A stretch of 64,000 nt of DNA from Phytopythium helicoides (taxonomy: Eukaryota; Oomycota; Peronosporomycetes; Pythiales; Pythiaceae), in assembly GCA_024867545.1 (NCBI GenBank), contig JANFNE010000026.1, positions 62,001 through 126,000 of the forward strand. The letters run 5' to 3'. The notes below the pieces were generated by a model. The model did no database searches, was not told the origin of the DNA, and saw only the letters and a program-made list of their open reading frames with translations. Below are positions 30,795 through 41,747 of the stretch, piece by piece. The translations under genes and the position numbers were made by a program. The stretch's first letter is position 1. Every line of letters begins with the position of its first letter.

Positions 30795-31761
30795 ATGCGT
30801 TCCTTGTGCTAGCAAACGCGTATTTGTTCTGTTTCACAGCGAGTAGATGGTTTGCAGAAGAGCTATTGTAGACTTGCAGCCAGCAAAGCTGTACATATGA
30901 ATCCAATTTGACCCTTTTGGCTGTTCATCGTTCCTGTCTATCGTCAACTTGACTGCTTCCCAAGCCTCGAATTCTTGAAATCTCGAGCTCCTCATGTAAA
31001 CTCGACGCTGGTATCTCAAGTATGCCCGTAATCTTCGTCTTCATCAACGCAGACCCAGTCCTTTGGCAACAGTATTGTGGTAACGACGATGATAGATCTA
31101 TCGATAGAACGCTATTCCTGAATTGCACGGCTACTTTTTATCGATCTTCACTTCCTTGATGAAATGAAGAGCTTGGCAGCACACTCATAATGCTTGTATC
31201 CACAAAGAACGCCTGTAGCCATTGCGGCTGAAAAACCGAAACAAAAGATTTTCGGAACCTCACCTTTGGTGCATGGCCCTTTGGTGCATGGCTTGTCAAG
31301 TGCGAGTTGATGACAAGCTGTTCCGCTTAAGTGTCAGCTCCAGTGGTGTGAGTCGCCTTGATACACTCAGTCGCTCGATTACGCTGCAATTCGATTGGCC
31401 TGCACGGGAGTTGATTGGAGATTTGTTTGACATAGGATATGAATCTTGACAACGCCGGGCTTGTACAAGTGTCATTGGATTTGCCGAGCCAGGGTTGGTC
31501 CGATACTCCATAATGCGAACGGATGAATAGCACTGCAGATCTCGTACGGCTTCAGCAACGTGACTTGCCTGACTCAGTGAGGACAACCGCAATCAGAGCA
31601 AAACCGCAATCATCTTTTGCTTGCCCTTCTCATGTCCTCTATCACTCCACTGGACTGGCTGTCAAGCAGCTTCATGCACCATTAATCTCGACGGGCTCCC
31701 GATCTCACTCACTTTCCAACTTGCCTCGCCTCGACCAAGCCCCGAAAGCCACACACACAAG
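30795..31761. other. Intergenic region between PHT paralogues 1 and 2
   Basis: AT-richer than its surroundings; no gene seen. A short perfect palindrome gatagatctatc lies near 31091. A 19-base near-repeat (ctttggtgcatggc twice near 31264-31290) is present. The right end is the 5' region of paralogue 2. Confidence 0.5.
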
Positions 31762-33189
31762 ATGAACAAGTTCCTCGTCCGCGGCCTCGGTTTCTACAAC
31801 GATGCCTACGACCTCTTCGTTATGAACGTCGTCAACGTCGTGCTCACTGAGCAATACACCAGGTCGGTCTACACGTCGTATATCCAGTCGTGGGTCTCCG
31901 CTGCAGCCCTCATCGGTGCCATTGTTGGTCAAGTGCTTTTTGGCATGCTTGGCGATGTCTTCGGCCGCAAGGTCAACATGATCGCCACGTGCTGCCTGCT
32001 CATCTTCGGTGGCATCCTGTGTACTGCGGCCTACGCTGGTGACGGCAAGTCGACGCTGTGGTTCCTCGTGGCCGCTCGTCTGATTCTCGGTATCGGCATC
32101 GGTGGCGAGTACCCGCTGGCTGCCAGTACGACGGCTGAAGACTCGACCGACTCTGCTGATCGAAACAAGCGTGTCGCCATGACGTTCTCGCTGCAGGGAG
32201 TGGGTCAGGTGACGGCTGCCATCGCTGGTAATCTGCTGGTGCAGGCTTTTGCCAACGGCGACCCGGGAAACAACAGCGACGAGCGTCTCGAGACGGTCTG
32301 GCGCCTGCTCTTCGGTCTCGGTGTGATCCCCGCTCTGGTTGTGTGCTACTACCGCTTCACGGCTGAGGAGACCGAGGCGTTCAAGAACGTGCAGGAGCGC
32401 GGTCAGGCTCTGACGCAGGTGACGACGCAGAAGAAGGCTCGTCTGTCTTTCATCGTCAAGCACTACGGCAAGTCGCTCCTCGGCACAGCCGGCACGTGGT
32501 TCCTCTTCGACATTGTGTTCTATGCGCAGAGCCTGTTCTCGGCCAGTATTCTGGCGGTCGTTGGTCTCCACAACCCCTCGCTTCAGGAGGTGACGACGGA
32601 GGTGGCTTTCGTGTCGCTGATGGCTCTGCCGGGCTACTTCGTGGCAATCTACTTCATCAACAAGATGGGCCGCAAGATCATGCAGATCCAGGGTTTCATC
32701 TTCATGACGATCCTCTTCCTGATCCTCGGTATCTTCTGGGACTCGATCAGAGAGCGCTCGATTCTATTCATCGTGCTGTACGGTCTGACGCTCTTCTTCT
32801 CCAACTTCGGCCCCAACATGGCTACGTTCGTGATGCCGACGGAGATGTTCCCCACGCCGATTCGCAGCACGTGCCACGGTATCTCTGCTGCGTGCGGAAG
32901 GGCTGGTGCTGCAATTGGATCCTTCGGGTTCTTCATCTGGGTCCAGAAACCAGGATTTGGCTACGATGGCACGTGGTTCACGTTCGCGGCGATCTGCTTC
33001 ATCTCGATCCCCCTCACGTGGTGGTGCATGTTCGACAACAACGCGGGCATTGAGGAGATGGACGCCGAGTTCTACCGCCTCCTGAACGGCGCTGACGAGT
33101 TCACACGCGAATCGTTCTCGTCGCAGATCAAGGAGCAGGATATCGAGAAGGAGGGTGGTGTCTACAAGGCTACGGCTACACCCAACTAG
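31762..33189 (+). CDS. PHT1/PHO84-type phosphate:H+ symporter, paralogue 2
   Basis: Intronless, 475 residues starting MNKFLVRGLGFYNDAYDLF. Same motifs as paralogue 1: acidic pair in TM1, GDVFGRKVN loop, GGEYPLAAS signature, MPTEMFPTPIRSTCHG. Together with paralogue 1 it is the closest visible match to the decayed PHT pieces found after each kinase gene downstream. It ends 137 bases from the convergent paralogue 3. Confidence 0.92.
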   Translation: MNKFLVRGLGFYNDAYDLFVMNVVNVVLTEQYTRSVYTSYIQSWVSAAALIGAIVGQVLFGMLGDVFGRKVNMIATCCLLIFGGILCTAAYAGDGKSTLWFLVAARLILGIGIGGEYPLAASTTAEDSTDSADRNKRVAMTFSLQGVGQVTAAIAGNLLVQAFANGDPGNNSDERLETVWRLLFGLGVIPALVVCYYRFTAEETEAFKNVQERGQALTQVTTQKKARLSFIVKHYGKSLLGTAGTWFLFDIVFYAQSLFSASILAVVGLHNPSLQEVTTEVAFVSLMALPGYFVAIYFINKMGRKIMQIQGFIFMTILFLILGIFWDSIRERSILFIVLYGLTLFFSNFGPNMATFVMPTEMFPTPIRSTCHGISAACGRAGAAIGSFGFFIWVQKPGFGYDGTWFTFAAICFISIPLTWWCMFDNNAGIEEMDAEFYRLLNGADEFTRESFSSQIKEQDIEKEGGVYKATATPN

Positions 33190-33326
33190 GCGCGTCGTGT
33201 GTGCGATCTAGTACGCGAACTCCGGCCGAACTGCGAGTGGACAGCACTCAGTATCTGAGTCTCGATTTCCTGCGCAATGAAGTGATGGCAAACAATCGAC
33301 TTTGGTTTTGGTTTATAGTACATGAA

Positions 33327-34778
33327 TTACTCGTAGCAACTCAACAGGGGTGTGGGTGATGCTACCGCCTTGTAGTTGACAGCGTTCTTCTCAATGTCCT
33401 TGATCTGCGAGGAAAAAGACTCACGAGTGAAGTTGTCCACGCCTTGTAGCTTGTGGTAAAACTCGGCGTCCATCTCGTCGAAGCCGCGCTCATTGTCAAA
33501 CATGCAGAACCAAGTGAGCGGGATCGACACGAACGTGATAGCGGCAAACGTGTAGAAAGCGCCAGCATAACCAAAGCTCTCATTCTCAACCCAGATCGAG
33601 AAGCCGAAAGAACCGATGGCAGCACCGGCCTTACCAGCTGCGGCCGATAAACCGTGGCACGTGCTCCGAATTGGCGTCGGGAACATCTCGGTCGGCATCA
33701 CAAAGGTCGACATGTTGGGACCAAAGTTGGAGAAGAAGAGTGCGAGGCCGTAAAGGATGATGAACAACACGGCGTGTTTCTTGATATCATCCCAGAAAAC
33801 AGCGAGCACGAGGAAGAGCACCGTCATGACCACAAAGCCCTGCAGCTGGATCACTTTGCGGCCAAGCTTGTTGATGAAGTGCACGGCGACGTAGTAGCCC
33901 GGCAGCGCCATCAGAGCAACAAACGCATTCTGGGTCGTCACTTCCTGCAGCGATGGATCGTCAAGACCAACGACAGATAGAATGCTAGCAGAGAACAGGT
34001 TCTGCGCGTAGAAGACGATGTCGAAAAGGAACCAAGTGCCGGCCGTTCCGAGGAGCGACTTGCCGTAATTGCGCAGGATGAATGACAGATGTGGACGGCT
34101 CGACCCAGCACCACCAGCTGCCGCCTCTGCGGCAGCACGCCGCTGCTCGGCAACCTTGAACGCCTCCGTCTCCTCGGCGGTGATGCGGTAATAGCAGACG
34201 ACGATCGCTGGGATGACTCCAATACCAAACAGTAATCGCCAGACAGTCTCAAGGCGGTCCGACGGGTTCGTGTCCTTGGGGCCGTTCGCGAACGCCTGGA
34301 TGAGCAGGTTGCCGAGGATAGCAGCCGTGAGCGATCCAATTCCCTGCAGCGAGAACGTGAGCGCAACACGGCGATTGCGGTCGGTGACAGACGTTGCGTC
34401 TTCAGCGGTGGAGGAGGCGGCAAGTGGATACTCTCCGCCGATACCGATGCCCAGAATGCCTCGAGCAATGACCAAGAACCAGAGCGTGCCCTCGGCCGAT
34501 CCTCCGTACGCGCAGGTGCAGAGGATGCCACCAAAGATCAGCAGCGCACACGTGGCGATCATGTTGATCTTGCGGCCGAAAATATCGCCGAGATAGCCAA
34601 AGAGAAGCTGGCCGATGACGGCTCCGATGAGTGCCGCCGCCGACACGGCAGACTTCATGTTGGCCGTGTACACGTCCTTGCCGTACTGCTCGGTGAGCAC
34701 GATGTTGACGACATTCATGACAAAGAGGTCGTAAGCATCGTTGAAGAAGCCGAGACCGCGGACGAGGAATTTGTTCAT
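33327..34778 (-). CDS. PHT1/PHO84-type phosphate:H+ symporter, paralogue 3
   Basis: Minus strand, intronless, 483 residues from the ATG at 34778 giving MNKFLVRGLGFFNDAYDLF. An upstream in-frame extension exists, but the start is set by alignment with its paralogues. It has GDIFGRKIN, GGEYPLAAS and MPTEMFPTPIRSTCHG. The central cytoplasmic loop differs, with an Ala-rich segment (RRAAAEAAAGGAGSSRP), and the C-terminus has an extra tail. Inverted relative to the other three paralogues. Confidence 0.92.
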   Translation of the reverse strand: MNKFLVRGLGFFNDAYDLFVMNVVNIVLTEQYGKDVYTANMKSAVSAAALIGAVIGQLLFGYLGDIFGRKINMIATCALLIFGGILCTCAYGGSAEGTLWFLVIARGILGIGIGGEYPLAASSTAEDATSVTDRNRRVALTFSLQGIGSLTAAILGNLLIQAFANGPKDTNPSDRLETVWRLLFGIGVIPAIVVCYYRITAEETEAFKVAEQRRAAAEAAAGGAGSSRPHLSFILRNYGKSLLGTAGTWFLFDIVFYAQNLFSASILSVVGLDDPSLQEVTTQNAFVALMALPGYYVAVHFINKLGRKVIQLQGFVVMTVLFLVLAVFWDDIKKHAVLFIILYGLALFFSNFGPNMSTFVMPTEMFPTPIRSTCHGLSAAAGKAGAAIGSFGFSIWVENESFGYAGAFYTFAAITFVSIPLTWFCMFDNERGFDEMDAEFYHKLQGVDNFTRESFSSQIKDIEKNAVNYKAVASPTPLLSCYE

Positions 34779-35684
34779 GGTACAGTATCGAAGAAAGAGG
34801 ACTGGCGAAGCGCTTGGAGGTTGGCGAATTCGAGAGTGAGCAGTCACGTGTGCCGCGAAAGGTGAGCCGTGAAAGACGAACGAGCCCCAATTGGCACGCA
34901 AATGCACTTTGCACGCTACACTGTTGAGATGCACTGTGTTCTATAGCAAAACCAAGTGAGCGGCCGTTTCGACAGGTGATAGCGATCCAAACGGGTGGTT
35001 GCACCACGAAGTCGTCCGTTTTATGTGTTTTAATCTCGATCTAAACCCTAACCACGTATCTGACTCGTCTAGTAACAAGATTCGATTTATCTTGCTCATG
35101 AATCTTTGAGATTCAATACATATAGCAAATGAATCTATCAAGGCATCCACAATTTCTGCTGTGGTCCACTCCAATACTGCAACAGCAACAACCGATGACC
35201 CTGATAGCGAGCGCTCCCAGAGCTTTGCAGTCTCTGCAGTCGTCGCAAATGCATTCGCCATGCGCTCCAAAGCTCTACGAACAGTCCGTTCCCCTTGCTT
35301 CAATAGAGAAATCTCGTGCGAGCTGCATGCGTTTGCCCAGCACCTTTTCAATCTCATCAACCACCGGTTGTGCATTGGTCCTGACCACCAAAAGCCTTCC
35401 TCAAAAGGCTCAACGGATCGATGAGCAGCTCCAACGACAACGACAAAACCTCCACCAACGCCGACAGCCGCCGTCAATGGTGACTCACCAACAGTGAAAG
35501 CTGAAGCTGAGCAGGGTCACTTCAACTGGTAGTACCGTACCGTACTGACTCGTCCATCGGCCAACTCTCGGCAGATTTTCCCACCACCTGGTCCATAGTG
35601 AGCGCCCGTCGTCTTTGATGCGCCAAATCTCCAGATTCCCATTCCGCCACCCCGCCATTTCGCCACCTCAGTCTGCAATCGGCC
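34779..35684. other. Intergenic region between divergent PHT paralogues 3 and 4
   Basis: Divergent promoters for paralogues 3 and 4. An antisense frame of 178 codons (34941-35477) has helical, protein-like text (ERTVRRALERMANAFATTAE) but no known domain; it may be a small gene or chance. No other feature is seen. Confidence 0.4.
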
Positions 35685-37130
35685 ATGAGCCCGACGCTGG
35701 TGCGCGCGCTGGGCTTCTTCGCGGCCTCGTACGACCTCATGGTCATGAACGTGGTCAACGTGGTGCTGACCGAGCGATTCGGCTCGGCCGTCTACGACTC
35801 GGGCATGCGATCGGCCGTGTCGGCGGCCGCGCTCATCGGCGCCGCGCTTGGACAGGTGGTCTTTGGGGTGCTGGGCGACGTCTACGGCCGTCGAAGCAGC
35901 CACATCGGCACCTGCGCGCTCATGGCGCTCGGCAGCCTGCTCTGTGCGAGCTCGTACGGCGGTTCGCCTGAGCGAACGCTCTGGTTCCTCGCGGTTGCTC
36001 GAGGAGTGCTCGGCATTGGTGTGGGTGGCGAGTACCCGCTGGCAGCTACGACCATCGCGGAGGATGCAGCCTCCGTCACCGATCGCAACCGCAACGTGGC
36101 GCTCACCTTCTCGCTGCAGGGCGTCGCGTCCGTGACGTCGTCGATTCTCGGCAATTTGCTCATCCAGGCGCTGGCCAACGCCGACTCGGGAAGGAACAGC
36201 GACGCGCGGCTCGACGCTGTATGGAGGCTGATGCTCGCGCTCGGCGCCGTGCCTGCACTGGTGCTGCTGTTCTACCGGACCAAGGCAGAGGAGACCAAGG
36301 CGTTCGTGGCGTGCAGGAAGCGCCGTGTTGCTGCAGAACGCAACGGACTCGTTGGTACGCCGACGTTCAAGTTTGTGCTACGGAACTACGGCAAAGCGCT
36401 GCTCGGCACGGCTGGCACGTGGTTCCTCTTCGACATTGCATTCTACGCGCAGAACATGTTCTCGTCCACGACGCTGGCCGTCATTGGAGTCACCGACGCG
36501 TCGCTCCAGGTCGTGTCCACGCAGAACGCGTTTGTGGCGCTCATGGCGCTACCTGGCTACTACGTCGCTGTGTTCTTCATCAACTCGGTCGGACGACAGA
36601 CCATCCAGATGCAGGGCTTCGCCTTCATGACTGTTCTCTTCCTGTGTCTCGCTACGCTTTGGGACGATCTCGACGCTAACCCCGTTGCGTTTGTGCTGCT
36701 GTACGGTCTCGCGCTCTTCTTCTCCAACTTTGGCCCCAACATGTCGACTTTCGTGATGCCGACCGAGATGTTCCCAACGCCAATACGCAGCTCACTTTTT
36801 GGTATCTCCGCAGCAGCCGGAAAGGCTGGCGCTGCTCTGGGATCTTTTGGATTTGGCATTTGGGTCGAGCACGACGGCTTCGGCTACTCCGGCGCCTTCT
36901 ACTCCTTCTCATGCGTCACTCTGGCAGCCATCCCGCTCACGTGGTTCTGCATGAAGGACAGCGAGTTGACCGTCGAGGACATGGACGAAGAGTTCTTCGA
37001 GCGGCTGAACGCTGACGACGCATTTGTGGGAGACAATTATCTCACAGCCGAGCTTCAAAGCCCGCTTGGAGTTGGTGTAGCACCCTACGCGTTCAAGCGG
37101 ACATCCAAAGCAGCCTGCTCGATGCACTAG
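35685..37130 (+). CDS. Divergent PHT1-type phosphate transporter, paralogue 4
   Basis: Intronless, 481 residues (MSPTLVRALGFFAASYDLMV). It keeps GDVYGRR, GGEYPLAATT, FLFDIAFYAQNMFS and MPTEMFPTPIRSS. TM1 reads FAASYDLM where the other three read F(N/Y)NDAYDLF-like text: the first Asp of the acidic pair is Ala, the second is kept. The STCHG motif after TM10 is SSLFG. These changes in otherwise constant positions suggest altered coupling or substrate use; this is inferred. Confidence 0.9.
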   Translation: MSPTLVRALGFFAASYDLMVMNVVNVVLTERFGSAVYDSGMRSAVSAAALIGAALGQVVFGVLGDVYGRRSSHIGTCALMALGSLLCASSYGGSPERTLWFLAVARGVLGIGVGGEYPLAATTIAEDAASVTDRNRNVALTFSLQGVASVTSSILGNLLIQALANADSGRNSDARLDAVWRLMLALGAVPALVLLFYRTKAEETKAFVACRKRRVAAERNGLVGTPTFKFVLRNYGKALLGTAGTWFLFDIAFYAQNMFSSTTLAVIGVTDASLQVVSTQNAFVALMALPGYYVAVFFINSVGRQTIQMQGFAFMTVLFLCLATLWDDLDANPVAFVLLYGLALFFSNFGPNMSTFVMPTEMFPTPIRSSLFGISAAAGKAGAALGSFGFGIWVEHDGFGYSGAFYSFSCVTLAAIPLTWFCMKDSELTVEDMDEEFFERLNADDAFVGDNYLTAELQSPLGVGVAPYAFKRTSKAACSMH

Positions 37131-38039
37131 GGGCTGTACGCAACAAAGAATCATAGCATAGGATATGTACCAATACACCTGAAGAACCAAAGTTTCCATG
37201 GGCGTGTAGCGCGAGCAGTAAATCTGCTGCTACTGCTGCTGCAAAGCCCTCGCCGACAGGTCTCCGAGACGAAAGTGGCGCCACTTGTGCTGCGTGTGTG
37301 GTCGCTGGAAGGCATCCAACAGCTGATTGCACTGCGTGCCGAAGACCTTGAGCTGCAACGATCCCGTGCTTGGAAAGCTTCCAGGACGAATGCAGCGTGC
37401 TCCCGCAGTCTTTCTGTCTCGAAAGTTGACTGCCCAAGTGGAAGTAAAGCGTGCAGCGCGTCGACTGCCTCGTGCTCCCTCATCCGCTCTCGAACTCGTG
37501 TGAGTCGTGAAGCCCACGCGTCGCTACTTTGACTTGGACACGTCACGCTTTACACCCTTCGTGGCCGATCATCCTTGCCGCTGGCATGACAAACTCTGGT
37601 GTTGCTGCAGCGAAGGCCTTGGACGTTTCTGGATTGTGGCCCTGGGGAATGTGCGGTACATCTCGACTAGAGAAGAATGGGAAGTGACGAGTGCTTCCAG
37701 TTTCGCGCTTGGTAGTTGCTTGACTGGTCTTCGGTCTCGACATTGGCGAAAGTTTCCTCCACCGCGTCCTCGAGCACCGCCTCCGCAGTTCAAGGCGCGT
37801 GCCAGCACCAGCGCCGCCGCTCGCCCACTCGACCGCCTGTCTCCTCATCGCTTCGACCGCCTCGCCTCGGTCTCCATGCGGCTGCACTTCCTCGCCTTGG
37901 TCTGGCGACTTGGACGGCATCGTTCGGCTCGTAGCGTAGAGACGCGCATGGGTGCGGGTGCGTTGGTTTCTTTGGAGGATGGGAGTGGGAGGTCGAAGTC
38001 CTCACTTGAGAAGAAGGAAGAAAGGAGGTAAGGACAAAG
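37131..38039. other. Region between PHT cluster and kinase array, with coding-like fragments
   Basis: Minus-strand text at 37230-37546 looks protein-like in two different frames (RVRERMREHEAVDALHALLP, then QLKVFGTQCNQLLDAFQRPH), suggesting a broken or intron-containing small gene that I could not assemble. From about 37800 the sequence becomes homologous to the upstream regions of the other kinase genes. It includes an upstream ORF with an ATGCGGCTGC start (37876-38031), ending 8 bases before the kinase ATG. Confidence 0.4.
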
Positions 38040-41000
38040 ATGGCGTGGAGGCTTCTGGAGGCCGCCAGAGCGGGTGATCTCGATGTAGTGAAGGAGTTGG
38101 TTCAAGGCGGAGTGGATGTGAATGCCATGGACGACGACGGATGGACAGCGCTGATATATGCTGCTAAGAATGGTCACCTTGAAGTGGTCGGGTATCTCGT
38201 GGAAGAAGGCGGCACGAACGTGACTGCCACGAACAAAGATGGAAACACAGCGCTGATGGAGATCGCCATGCATGGTCACCTTCAAGTAGTTCGGTATCTC
38301 GTGAAAGAACGCGCTGTGGATGTGAATACCACGAACAAAGACGGATGGACAGCGCTAATGCTTGCCGCTGATAAAGGTCATCTTGAAGTGGTTCGGTGCC
38401 TCGTGGAAGAGGAAGGCGCAGACGTGAATGCCACAAACAACTACGGACGGCCAGCACTGATGCATGCCGCTCTCAATGGTCACATTAAAGTGGTTCGGTA
38501 TCTCGTGGAAAAAGGACACGCGGACGTGAATGCCAAGGACAATTACGGGTCAACAGCGCTGAAGGAGGCTGCTTTCAATGGTCACCTTGAAGTGATTCAA
38601 CGTCTCGCGGAAGAAGGACACGCAAACGTGAATGCTACGAACAATAACGGATGGACAGCGCTGATGTCTGCAGCTAACAGAGGTTACCTTGACGTAGTTC
38701 GCTATCTTGCGGAAGAACATGGCGCGGACGTGAATGCCACGAACAAAGATGGAAACACAGCGCTGATGCTAGCCTCTGCGAATGGTTACCTTGAAGTGGT
38801 TCGGTGTCTCTTGAAAGAATGTGGCGCGGACGTGAATGCCACGAACCAACTCGGATGGACGGCGCTGACGTATGCCGCTGAATATGGTCACCTTGAAGTG
38901 TTTCGGTATCTCGTGGAAGAACACGGCGCAGACGTGAATGCCACTGACAAGGACGGCAAGTCCACAATCCGAATCGCAGCCGATCGGGGACACCAAGAGA
39001 TCGTTAGCTTTCTCACACCTTTCCTGTTGCGGTCACAAACAACCATACCAGAAACTGCACCATTCAATTCATTGTATTCCAGCTGGATCATACCTCCCTC
39101 TGAAATCGCACTTACAAAACTCATCAACACTAACAATCTCGGAGGAGAATATATCGCCAAATGGCTCGATGCACACGTCGTCGTCAAACTATTCATTCCA
39201 GATGCAGCACACTCATCCTTCCAACAAGAAGTAAAGCTTTGGAAACTGTTGCGACACCCTAACGTGATCAAGATGTACGGCGCATGTGAAGCTGGTCCAG
39301 GTTTACAGTTTTTTGTTTGCGAGTATGCTGAGCATGGGTCGCTGATTGAGTATGTAAAGTCAACTCCGGAGGATGAACCACGGAGAGTGTGGAAATATCT
39401 GTATGAGGCTGCATTGGGTCTGGAGTATCTTCACGAAAGAGGGCTTGTTCACGGTGATCTTCGTTGCAGCAACATATTGATCGGCAGTGATAATTTGGCT
39501 CGGTTGTCGAATTTCGGTTTGAGTGGTGTGAAGAGTGGAGGATCATCAAGTGTTGGTTCGATGCAATGGCAGGCTCCTGAGATTTTGTTGGGTAAAGAGT
39601 CATCCTCTCGATTCGCATCGGATGTGTATTCTTTGGGAATGTGTATATTGGAAGCTATCACTGGGGTGAAACCATGGGACAATGCCAACGACACGAAATG
39701 GTGTAAGTCTTGGTGGAGTCCCGAGATCGATAGTGACTCTTGGTGGGAGCCAAAATGTCCCAATTGTGACGCACGTGACTTGGTGTGGCGAATGTGCTGT
39801 CAAGATCCTACCAAGCGCATCAAGATACAGTCCGTCGTACACGAGCTAGAGCATTTGGCACTCAAGGAGAGTCTGCGTCATTCACAATCAGAACCAGAGT
39901 ATGAACCTGTACACACACTTGACACCTACAAACTCGGTGAGATCAAGGAACTGTGGCGAAAAGTCGAAACACACATGAAGAAGACCAACAATCAGCAATA
40001 CCAACAAGCATTTGACGAACTCAAAACACTCCACAACCATCTACACAAATCAACACATCACATCACACTATTCACAAGATTCCATACACTACTCACACAA
40101 TTCCATACCGTCATCACCATGAATGAACAACAAACATTAGCCATGCGACTCTCGTCCACACGTGCCACCACCAACAGCATCTACGCCTTTTATCGACGCA
40201 TACAGTCACTGTGGGGAGCACTGGGTCAACCAGTTCACACTAACATCACACAGATGGCACAGACAGACGCACAACGTCGTGATATGTTTGTGTCTGGTGT
40301 GTCGGATGTGTATCTGTTGTTGCGCGAGTTGGAATCGGATGATGAGAAGATTGCATTTCTGAAGATGTTGAGACGGGAGATGACACATCAATACACGAGT
40401 ACTCAACTGGAGGTGATGAAGAATGCGGTGGAGGCTCTGGAGAGCAAGATTGGTGAGGAGGTGGATAGTTTGGTTCCGGAGTGGTTCATTCCTTGGTACG
40501 AGTTGATCAAGAGTGAGGACGAGTGTCTTGGAGTTGGTGGTTTTGGTAGCGTGATCCGAGCGAAGTGGTTGGACTCGGAGGTGGTGGTGAAGCAAGTGGA
40601 TACGGGTGGTTCTGAAGGATCATTACTTTGGTCAAACATGAGCTCGACAGAAACTATATCCATAGGAGACGTCAAGACCCGATCGCAAGTTATGGAGTCT
40701 AAAGAAGCCAGTCCTCAAGAACTTGAGAAGAGAGCACACAAACGAGAAGAAGCTATGAAAATGTTCCGACGTGAAGTAGACATTTGGTTCGGATTCAGTC
40801 ACCCTCACGTCATTCAACTATTCGGCGCATGTCACGTAGGCACACCATTCTTCGTATGCGAGTACGCCACCAACGGGACATTGGTCCAGTATCTACGGAA
40901 ACATCCTAGTGAGTTGTGGCAAAAGCTATATGAGGCTGCGTTGGGAGTCCAGTACCTTCATGCTCGTGGAGTGGTTCATGGTGATCTGAAAGGGAACAAT

Positions 41001-41747
41001 ATCGTGGTTGGTAGCGACATGAAGGCGAAGGTGACGGACTTTGGTCTGAGTTCAATGGTGAGTGGTGGTGGAGAAGCGCGTATCACAGCTGCGTCTCATT
41101 GGGTGGCTCCTGAGTGTTTTGTAGTTGATCCTGAGTTGACGTTCGCGTCGGATGTGTACTCTCTGGGTATGTGTATTGTGGAGTCGATGCGAGTGGTGGG
41201 ATGTGAAGAGTGGATTTTACCGTGGCGAGATGTGGATAATGTTGTTGTGAGAGTGCATGCAAAACGTGGTGAATTGCCACCAAGACCTACATGCTGCACA
41301 GATACTCAATGGGAACTAGTGAATTGTATGTGCTCGTTTCAACCGGAGAAACGGATGAAGATTTCTACTGTGGTGGATGAATTGTTGAGACTGGCGAATG
41401 AGAGAGATGACGCAACTTCTGAATCACCTAGCTTGGAGTTTGTTCCTGATGTTGTCTCTACGATGAAAAGTGTGTTGCGTGATCTGCATGATGGTGGAAG
41501 CGAAGTTTCGATGTACATGGACTTGTGGGATGAGGTAGAGAAGGTATACCAGAAGAATGTCGATGGCGTCCACACCAGCAGTAGTAGAGAGGTGTTCTGT
41601 TGTTTGGTGAGAGACGCCGAGACGGCAACTTTGAAACTGAAGGAGAAGAAGACGGACTTGATGTCTTCAGTGGAGAGGACCATAGCTGTGCACGCTTTTC
41701 GTCGTCGTGTGGTCAAGTTTGTGGAGACATATCCAGCACAAGAGTAG
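38040..41747 (+). CDS. Ankyrin repeats + pseudokinase + TKL kinase protein, copy 1
   Basis: Intronless, 1235 residues. An N-terminal cap and nine ankyrin repeats (about residues 1-325) precede kinase fold 1 (about 355-610). Fold 1 lacks a proper Gly loop; it has the beta3 Lys383, helix-C Glu397, HGD at 471-473 and NFG at 491-493 in place of DFG, so it has lost the metal-binding Asp and is predicted to be a pseudokinase. A helical linker follows (about 625-800). Kinase fold 2 is complete: GVGGFGSV 831-838, Lys851, Glu912, HGDLKGNN from 980, DFG 1000-1002, then a WVAPE motif. Both catalytic loops are non-RD (HGD). There are about 61 residues between Lys851 and Glu912, a long beta3-alphaC insert. 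The C-terminus YPAQE is shared by all copies. Cytosolic signalling is inferred. Confidence 0.88.
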   Translation: MAWRLLEAARAGDLDVVKELVQGGVDVNAMDDDGWTALIYAAKNGHLEVVGYLVEEGGTNVTATNKDGNTALMEIAMHGHLQVVRYLVKERAVDVNTTNKDGWTALMLAADKGHLEVVRCLVEEEGADVNATNNYGRPALMHAALNGHIKVVRYLVEKGHADVNAKDNYGSTALKEAAFNGHLEVIQRLAEEGHANVNATNNNGWTALMSAANRGYLDVVRYLAEEHGADVNATNKDGNTALMLASANGYLEVVRCLLKECGADVNATNQLGWTALTYAAEYGHLEVFRYLVEEHGADVNATDKDGKSTIRIAADRGHQEIVSFLTPFLLRSQTTIPETAPFNSLYSSWIIPPSEIALTKLINTNNLGGEYIAKWLDAHVVVKLFIPDAAHSSFQQEVKLWKLLRHPNVIKMYGACEAGPGLQFFVCEYAEHGSLIEYVKSTPEDEPRRVWKYLYEAALGLEYLHERGLVHGDLRCSNILIGSDNLARLSNFGLSGVKSGGSSSVGSMQWQAPEILLGKESSSRFASDVYSLGMCILEAITGVKPWDNANDTKWCKSWWSPEIDSDSWWEPKCPNCDARDLVWRMCCQDPTKRIKIQSVVHELEHLALKESLRHSQSEPEYEPVHTLDTYKLGEIKELWRKVETHMKKTNNQQYQQAFDELKTLHNHLHKSTHHITLFTRFHTLLTQFHTVITMNEQQTLAMRLSSTRATTNSIYAFYRRIQSLWGALGQPVHTNITQMAQTDAQRRDMFVSGVSDVYLLLRELESDDEKIAFLKMLRREMTHQYTSTQLEVMKNAVEALESKIGEEVDSLVPEWFIPWYELIKSEDECLGVGGFGSVIRAKWLDSEVVVKQVDTGGSEGSLLWSNMSSTETISIGDVKTRSQVMESKEASPQELEKRAHKREEAMKMFRREVDIWFGFSHPHVIQLFGACHVGTPFFVCEYATNGTLVQYLRKHPSELWQKLYEAALGVQYLHARGVVHGDLKGNNIVVGSDMKAKVTDFGLSSMVSGGGEARITAASHWVAPECFVVDPELTFASDVYSLGMCIVESMRVVGCEEWILPWRDVDNVVVRVHAKRGELPPRPTCCTDTQWELVNCMCSFQPEKRMKISTVVDELLRLANERDDATSESPSLEFVPDVVSTMKSVLRDLHDGGSEVSMYMDLWDEVEKVYQKNVDGVHTSSSREVFCCLVRDAETATLKLKEKKTDLMSSVERTIAVHAFRRRVVKFVETYPAQE

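Noticed and set aside
29316..30815. 499-codon antisense frame over phosphate transporter 1
   Set aside because: Composition is Arg/Asp/Glu-rich antisense text forced by the G/C third-position bias of the sense gene; no domain, and the sense MFS gene is certain.
35036..35056. Telomere-like word ctaaaccctaacc
   Set aside because: Fewer than two units of the CCCTAAA motif; expected by chance and not an interstitial telomere tract.
34941..35477. 178-codon minus-strand frame between divergent PHT genes
   Set aside because: Helical-looking text, but no domain, no homologue known to me, and it occupies the shared promoter; kept only as a note in the intergenic entry.
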